The notes under the pieces are model-generated. The model made no database searches and was not told where the DNA came from. It worked only from the letters and a program-made list of their open reading frames with translations. The translations under genes were made by a program, and so were the position numbers. From an uncultured Actinotalea sp. (GTDB lineage Bacteria > Actinomycetota > Actinomycetes > Actinomycetales > Cellulomonadaceae), in the NCBI RefSeq assembly GCF_946885855.1, contig NZ_CAMPHH010000039.1, positions 1 through 17,561 on the forward strand: a stretch of 17,561 nucleotides of DNA, in the 5' to 3' direction. Shown here in pieces: positions 13,666 through 17,561 of this stretch (within the stretch, counting starts at the first letter, position 1; every line of letters starts with the position of its first letter).

Positions 13666-15006
13666 ATGCGCACCACCACACGAGCGGTCAGCGTTGCTCT
13701 GCTCGCCCCGCTGCTCCTCGCCGCGTGCTCCGACGGCGGCAGCTCCGACGACGGCGCGGCCGGCGCCGGCGGCGGCGACGCCGGCGCCTGCGAGCCCGCA
13801 GGCGAGCCCGTCACCCTGACCTACACCTCCTGGATCCCCGGGATCGAGGACGTCGTCGAGATCTGGAACGAGGCGAACCCCGACATCCAGGTCGAGGTGC
13901 AGACCGGGCCGAACGGCAACGGCGGCACCTACGCGAACTTCTTCAACCAGCTCGAGGCCGGGAACCCGCCGGACCTCGGCCAGATCGAGTTCGACGCGCT
14001 GCCGAACTTCCGTGTCCAGGACGGCCTCGAGAACCTCGCCGTCTGCGAGGACGTGGCGGCGGCCGGCGACCAGTTCATCGACTGGACGTGGAGCCAGGTC
14101 GGCCTCGGCGAGGAGGGCGCGGCGTACGCGATCCCGCAGGACACGGGCCCGATGGCGATGTTCTACCGCGCCGACCTCTTCGAGGAGGCCGGCATTGAGA
14201 TCCCCACGACGTGGGAGGAGTACGCGGCGGCCGCGGAGCAGGTGCGCGAGGCCGGCGGCTACATCACCAACTTCTCCACGGGCGACATCAACCAGTTCGC
14301 CGGCTTCGTGTGGCAGGCCGACGGCTCGTGGTTCGACAACTCCGGCGAGGAGTGGGAGGTCTCGCTGACCTCCGACGCGTCGATGCAGGTCGCCGACTAC
14401 TGGCAGGACCTCATCGAGCGTGACCTCGTCTCCTCGCTGCCCGGCTGGACGAGCGAGTGGGACAACGCCTACAACACCGGCCAGGCCTGGACCTGGATCT
14501 CCGCCGTGTGGGGCGCCAACTCGATCATGACGGGTGCGCCGGACACGGCCGGTCAGTGGCGCGTCGCGCCGGCTCCCCAGTGGGAGGGCGTCGACGGCGG
14601 CGGCAACTGGGGCGGCTCGACCACGGCCGTGTTCAAGGGCACGGAGAACCTCTACGAGGCCTCGCAGTTCGCGCTGTGGCTGAACACCTCGGAGGAGGCG
14701 CTCAACGCGCTCATCGAGGCGGCGAACCTGTACCCGGCCACCGAGGCGGGCATCGAGCTGCCGGCGCTCTCCGAGGGCGTCGAGTTCTACGGTGGCCAGG
14801 AGATCTACGAGGTGTTCCGCGAGGCGGGCGCCAAGGTCTCGCCGGACTTCGTCTGGGGCCCGACGATGACGCAGGTCTACAACGACGTGTCCGACGGCTT
14901 CTCGGCCGCCGTGTCCGGCCAGGGCACGCTGGGCGAGGCGCTGGAGGCCGGCCAGGAGTCGACGATCGCCGCCCTGCAGGCGCAGTCGATCCCGGTCGCG
15001 GAGTAA
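13666..15006 (+). CDS. Lipoprotein sugar-binding protein of the ABC importer
   Basis: The 446-residue protein has a lipoprotein signal: basic MRTTTR, a hydrophobic core, and the lipobox LAAC with the lipidated cysteine at 21, followed by a Gly/Ser/Asp linker. The mature part is a family 1 extracellular solute-binding protein: VTLTYTSWIPG, VEIWNEANPDIQVEV, GNPPDLGQIEFDALPNF, YAIPQDTGPMAMFYRADLFEEAGI, PTTWEEYAAAAEQV and FALWLNTSEEAL. Aromatic residues (W, Y) are frequent in the cleft region, as in oligosaccharide binders. It captures sugar outside the membrane and delivers it to the two permeases. GAAGGA precedes the ATG. It follows the permeases by 254 bp and is closed by two strong hairpins. 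A galactoside ligand is inferred from context. Confidence 0.95.
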   Translation: MRTTTRAVSVALLAPLLLAACSDGGSSDDGAAGAGGGDAGACEPAGEPVTLTYTSWIPGIEDVVEIWNEANPDIQVEVQTGPNGNGGTYANFFNQLEAGNPPDLGQIEFDALPNFRVQDGLENLAVCEDVAAAGDQFIDWTWSQVGLGEEGAAYAIPQDTGPMAMFYRADLFEEAGIEIPTTWEEYAAAAEQVREAGGYITNFSTGDINQFAGFVWQADGSWFDNSGEEWEVSLTSDASMQVADYWQDLIERDLVSSLPGWTSEWDNAYNTGQAWTWISAVWGANSIMTGAPDTAGQWRVAPAPQWEGVDGGGNWGGSTTAVFKGTENLYEASQFALWLNTSEEALNALIEAANLYPATEAGIELPALSEGVEFYGGQEIYEVFREAGAKVSPDFVWGPTMTQVYNDVSDGFSAAVSGQGTLGEALEAGQESTIAALQAQSIPVAE

Positions 15007-15015
15007 GGACCGGCC

Positions 15016-15048
15016 GTCCCGCCCGCCGATGCGCTCGGCGGGCGGGAC
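15016..15048 (+). terminator. Strong hairpin terminator 1 after the binding-protein gene
   Basis: GTCCCGCCCGCCGA (15016-15029) pairs perfectly with TCGGCGGGCGGGAC (15035-15048) around a 5-nt loop. It begins 9 nt after the stop codon. It has no U-tract, but the stem is very stable. Confidence 0.8.
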
Positions 15049-15052
15049 GCCT

Positions 15053-15090
15053 GACGGCCCGGCCCGAGCACGACGACGGGTCGGGCCGTC
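15053..15090 (+). terminator. Hairpin terminator 2, directly after terminator 1
   Basis: GACGGCCCGGCCCG (15053-15066) pairs with CGGGTCGGGCCGTC (15077-15090) as 14 pairs with one G-U, around a 10-nt loop. It is 4 nt past terminator 1. The remaining 70 bp before the alpha-galactosidase start holds no TANNNT element or operator I can recognise. Confidence 0.7.
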
Positions 15091-15160
15091 GCGTTCCCGG
15101 CGCCCGTGGTGTCCTGATGGTCCGGCGTCCACCTCCTCGTCCACTCCTCAGGGGGCCCTC

Positions 15161-17422
15161 GTGATCTTCCATCTCCGTGCCGCGGGGACCAGCGTGCTGC
15201 TGGACGCCCGGGGCGCGGCCGTCCCCGCCGTCGTCCACTGGGGCGCGGACCTGGGTGACCTCGACGACGCAGCGGTCGAGCGGCTCGTCGACGCCCAGGT
15301 GCCGCCCGTCCCGCCGAGCGCCGTCGACGTCCCGTTCCGCCTCAGCCTCCTCCCGACCCTCCACGAGGGCTGGACCGGACGGCCGGCGATCAGCGGGTTC
15401 GTCGTCGCGGCGCCCGACGGACCGGTCGGTGTCCCTGACCCGCGATCCGGGGACCAGGGGACGGCGGCGGGCGCGGGGAGCATCGGTGGTGCGACCAGCG
15501 GTGCGGCGGCCGACCAGAACGGTCCCGCACCGGTCCCCGTCCGCAGCCGCCGCCGTCCGCTTCCCCCGTTCCGTCTGGGCTCCGCCGCGTCGGTCGGGTC
15601 CTCGGGCGTCCGGCTCGAGCTGACCGCCGACGGCGGGCTGCGGGTCGCCGTCGAGCTCGATCTCACCGTGGAGGGCGTGCTGCGGCTGCGGCACACGTGG
15701 TCCAACGACGGCGCCGACGTCGTCGAGGTCGGCTCCCTGGACGCGGTGCTGCCGGTCCCGGACCGTGCCGGGGAGCTGCTGGACCTGTCGGGGACGTGGG
15801 CGCACGAGCGCAGGCCGCAGCGCCGCGCCGTCGGCGACGGGGTGTGGAGCCGGGAGTCCCGCCACGGGCGCCCGGGGCACGACCACGCCTTCCTCACCGT
15901 CGCGGGTACGCCGGGCTTCGGGTTCCGCGCCGGCGAGGTGTGGGCGCTCCACGTCGCGTGGAGCGGTGACGCCCGGCACGGGGTGGAGCGCTCGACGATG
16001 GGCCGGACCGTCCTCTCGGGCGGCGAGCTGCTCGCGCCCGGCGAGCTGTCGCTCGCGGCGGGGGAGTCCTGGACGACGCCGTGGGTCGTGGCCGTCTGGT
16101 CGGCCGACGGCCTCGACGGGGTGTCGCAGCGGCTGCACCGGTGGGTCCGCGCGACGTCGCCGGTGCCGGGGGAGCGGCCCGTGACGCTGAACACCTGGGA
16201 GGCCGTCTACTTCGACCACGACCTCGAGCGGTTGGGCCGGCTCGCGGAGGTCGCGGCCGAGGTCGGCGTCGAGCGGTTCGTGCTCGACGACGGGTGGTTC
16301 CGCGGCCGCACCGACGACCGGCGCGCGCTCGGCGACTGGTTCGTGGACCCGGTGCGGTGGCCGGAGGGCCTGCACCCCCTCGCGCGGCGCGTGGCCGGCC
16401 TGGGGATGGAGCTGGGGCTGTGGGTCGAGCCCGAGATGGTCAGCCCCGACTCGGACCTCGCCCGGGAGCACCCCGAGTGGCTGCTGTCGGCCGGCGTCAC
16501 GTGGCGGCACCAGCACGTCCTCGACCTGCGTCGGGCCGACGCACGGGCGTTCGTCCTCGAGCGGCTCGACGCGCTGCTGGCCGAGTACCCGATCGCCTAC
16601 CTCAAGTGGGACCACAACCGGGACCTGCTCACCGAGGGTGCGCACGGGCAGACCACGGCGCTGTACGACCTCCTGGACGAGCTGCGACGCCGGCACCCCG
16701 GGGTGGAGATCGAGTCCTGTGCCTCCGGCGGGGCGCGTGTCGACCTGGGGATCCTCGAGCGGGTCGACCGGTTCTGGACCTCGGACGTCAACGACCCGCT
16801 GGAGCGTCAGGCCGTGCAGCGCTGGAGCACGTTGCTGCTGCCACCGGAGTACCTGGGCAGCCACGTCGGGCCGTCGCCCGCGCACACGACCGGACGCGAG
16901 AGCGACCTGGGGTTCCGCCTGGTGACAGCGCTCTTCCTCAGTGCCGGGCTGGAGTGGGACCTCACGCGGGCGTCGGCGGGCGAGCTCGCGCACGTGCGGC
17001 GGTGGATCGGGGAGTACCGGGAGCTGCGGGGCCTGCTGCACAGCGGCGTCGTCGTCCGGGTGGACGGCAGCGACCCCGCGGTCGAGGTGCACGGCGTCGT
17101 CGCGCAGGACCGGTCCGAGGCGGTGTTCGCCCATGTGGCGCTGACGGCGCCACGGTCCGCGCTGCCCGCGCCCGTCCGGTTCCCCGGGCTGGACCGGGAG
17201 CGGGATTACGTCGTGCGGGTGCTGCCGATCGGCGACCCGCCGCGTGTGCTCCAGCCGAGGCCGCCGGCGTGGTTGCAGGGCGACGGGTGGCTCGGTGGCC
17301 CCGGGACGCTGCTCGACGACGAGGACCTCGTGCTTCCCGGTCGTGCGCTCGCCGAGGTCGGACTGCCGGGCGCGCTGCTGCTCCCCGGGCAGGCGATGGT
17401 CTTCCACCTCGGGGCGGTGTGA
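15161..17422 (+). CDS. GH36 alpha-galactosidase
   Basis: From the GTG at 15161, with AGGGGG upstream, the protein is 753 residues. It has an N-terminal beta-sandwich (about 1-325), a TIM barrel from about 340 (TLNTWEAVYFDHDLERL, FVLDDGWFRGR, ELGLWVEPEMVSPDSDL) and a C-terminal beta domain. YLKWDHNRD gives the nucleophile D484, ESCASGGARVD the substrate-binding cysteine loop, and TSDVNDPLER the acid/base D542. The 58-residue spacing agrees with known GH36 enzymes. It removes alpha-1,6-galactose from melibiose- or raffinose-type sugars. No signal peptide is present, so it is cytoplasmic. A low-complexity Gly/Ala insert occupies about residues 95-128 of the sandwich. An upstream in-frame extension to 15029 crosses the terminators and is rejected. 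Confidence 0.95.
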   Translation: MIFHLRAAGTSVLLDARGAAVPAVVHWGADLGDLDDAAVERLVDAQVPPVPPSAVDVPFRLSLLPTLHEGWTGRPAISGFVVAAPDGPVGVPDPRSGDQGTAAGAGSIGGATSGAAADQNGPAPVPVRSRRRPLPPFRLGSAASVGSSGVRLELTADGGLRVAVELDLTVEGVLRLRHTWSNDGADVVEVGSLDAVLPVPDRAGELLDLSGTWAHERRPQRRAVGDGVWSRESRHGRPGHDHAFLTVAGTPGFGFRAGEVWALHVAWSGDARHGVERSTMGRTVLSGGELLAPGELSLAAGESWTTPWVVAVWSADGLDGVSQRLHRWVRATSPVPGERPVTLNTWEAVYFDHDLERLGRLAEVAAEVGVERFVLDDGWFRGRTDDRRALGDWFVDPVRWPEGLHPLARRVAGLGMELGLWVEPEMVSPDSDLAREHPEWLLSAGVTWRHQHVLDLRRADARAFVLERLDALLAEYPIAYLKWDHNRDLLTEGAHGQTTALYDLLDELRRRHPGVEIESCASGGARVDLGILERVDRFWTSDVNDPLERQAVQRWSTLLLPPEYLGSHVGPSPAHTTGRESDLGFRLVTALFLSAGLEWDLTRASAGELAHVRRWIGEYRELRGLLHSGVVVRVDGSDPAVEVHGVVAQDRSEAVFAHVALTAPRSALPAPVRFPGLDRERDYVVRVLPIGDPPRVLQPRPPAWLQGDGWLGGPGTLLDDEDLVLPGRALAEVGLPGALLLPGQAMVFHLGAV

Positions 17423-17505
17423 CCCTCGGGCTACCTGACCCCCGGGCTGACCTGACCCTCGGCGCGGTCCGACCCTCGGGCTACCTGACCCTCGGGCTGA
17501 CCTGA
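17407..17505 (+). repeat. 50-bp-period tandem duplication at the 3' end of the alpha-galactosidase gene
   Basis: The 49 bases at 17407-17455 recur at 17457-17505 with four mismatches. Within them a 16-17-bp unit, GACCCTCGGGCTNACCT, appears about five times (17421, 17437, 17454, 17471, 17487). The first copy includes the last codons and the TGA stop (17420-17422). In the second the corresponding triplet is CGA. Confidence 0.8.
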
Positions 17506-17543
17506 CTGAATCGCCCCGGGTCTCGTGGAGGGTCTGATTCCCC

Positions 17544-17561
17544 GAGAGGATGAGGACCATG
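17544..17561 (+). promoter_or_regulatory. Possible ribosome-binding site and start codon of the next gene
   Basis: GAGAGGA (17544-17550) lies 8 nt before an ATG formed by the last three bases. This could be the start of a further gene, but no coding sequence is available to test it. Between the repeat and this site (17506-17543) I see nothing else. Confidence 0.35.

Noticed and set aside
13612..15144. A 510-codon minus-strand frame over the binding-protein gene
   Set aside because: It is antisense to a full-length lipoprotein with a clean lipobox and has no recognisable motif.
17407..17505. Direct repeats that could suggest a CRISPR array
   Set aside because: The units are contiguous and degenerate with no unique spacers of constant length, and no cas gene is nearby.
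14711..17560. A 949-codon open frame on the minus strand across the binding-protein and alpha-galactosidase genes
   Set aside because: It is antisense to two clearly conserved genes, has a biased Arg/Pro/Asp-rich composition typical of GC-rich shadow frames, and shows no recognisable domain.

Overview
The window is very GC-rich, has strongly GC-biased third codon positions, and uses several GTG starts. Its gene families and the tRNA-Leu/fhaA/fhaB arrangement point to a high-GC actinobacterium, most likely Micrococcales (Cellulomonas-like). This placement is inferred from gene content; nothing in the sequence identifies the species. The fhaA-fhaB block beside a divergent tRNA-Leu(CAG) matches the oriC-proximal layout of Mycobacterium tuberculosis, so the left edge is probably conserved core chromosome and the rest is more variable.

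Layout. (a) 1-858, minus strand: the start of fhaB and complete fhaA, forkhead-associated phosphothreonine-binding proteins of the cell-wall/division kinase cluster. (b) 1068-1153, plus strand: tRNA-Leu(CAG), followed by a perfect 14-bp hairpin that probably also terminates the converging EAL gene. (c) 1204-4317, minus strand: an EAL-domain protein with a probable DICT sensory domain, an aldo/keto reductase, and a MarR regulator whose stop overlaps the reductase start. Two CTTCC-N2-GGAAG sites lie in front of marR. (d) 4665-6773, plus strand: a small PQ-loop/SemiSWEET-like membrane protein, its terminator, and an AspT/YidE-type transporter with two RCK_C domains. A possible nine-codon leader peptide precedes the transporter. 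(e) 6814-9177, minus strand: an archaeal-type bifunctional fructose-1,6-bisphosphate aldolase/phosphatase and a LacI-family repressor. (f) 9466-17422, plus strand: a galactoside-use cluster with a GH42 beta-galactosidase, two CUT1 ABC permeases, a lipoprotein sugar-binding protein and a GH36 alpha-galactosidase.

How the parts work together. The LacI gene is divergent from the galactoside cluster. The intergenic region has a good promoter (TTGACA, 18 bp, TAGCGT), one near-palindromic CpG-centred operator over the predicted transcription start, and a second 45 bp downstream. The permease and GH42 genes overlap by 4 bp at each junction. The importer has no ATPase here; in actinobacteria CUT1 importers commonly share one such as MsiK, encoded elsewhere. 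Neither glycosidase has a signal peptide. The inferred model is import of short alpha- and beta-galactosides followed by cytoplasmic hydrolysis.

The regulatory non-coding DNA is the most unusual part: tandem hairpin repeats between permease and binding-protein genes, two strong tandem hairpins between the binding-protein and alpha-galactosidase genes, a 50-bp-period duplication at the 3' end of the alpha-galactosidase gene, and three starts with leaderless architecture. I see no insertion sequence, phage gene, CRISPR array or clearly novel protein system.
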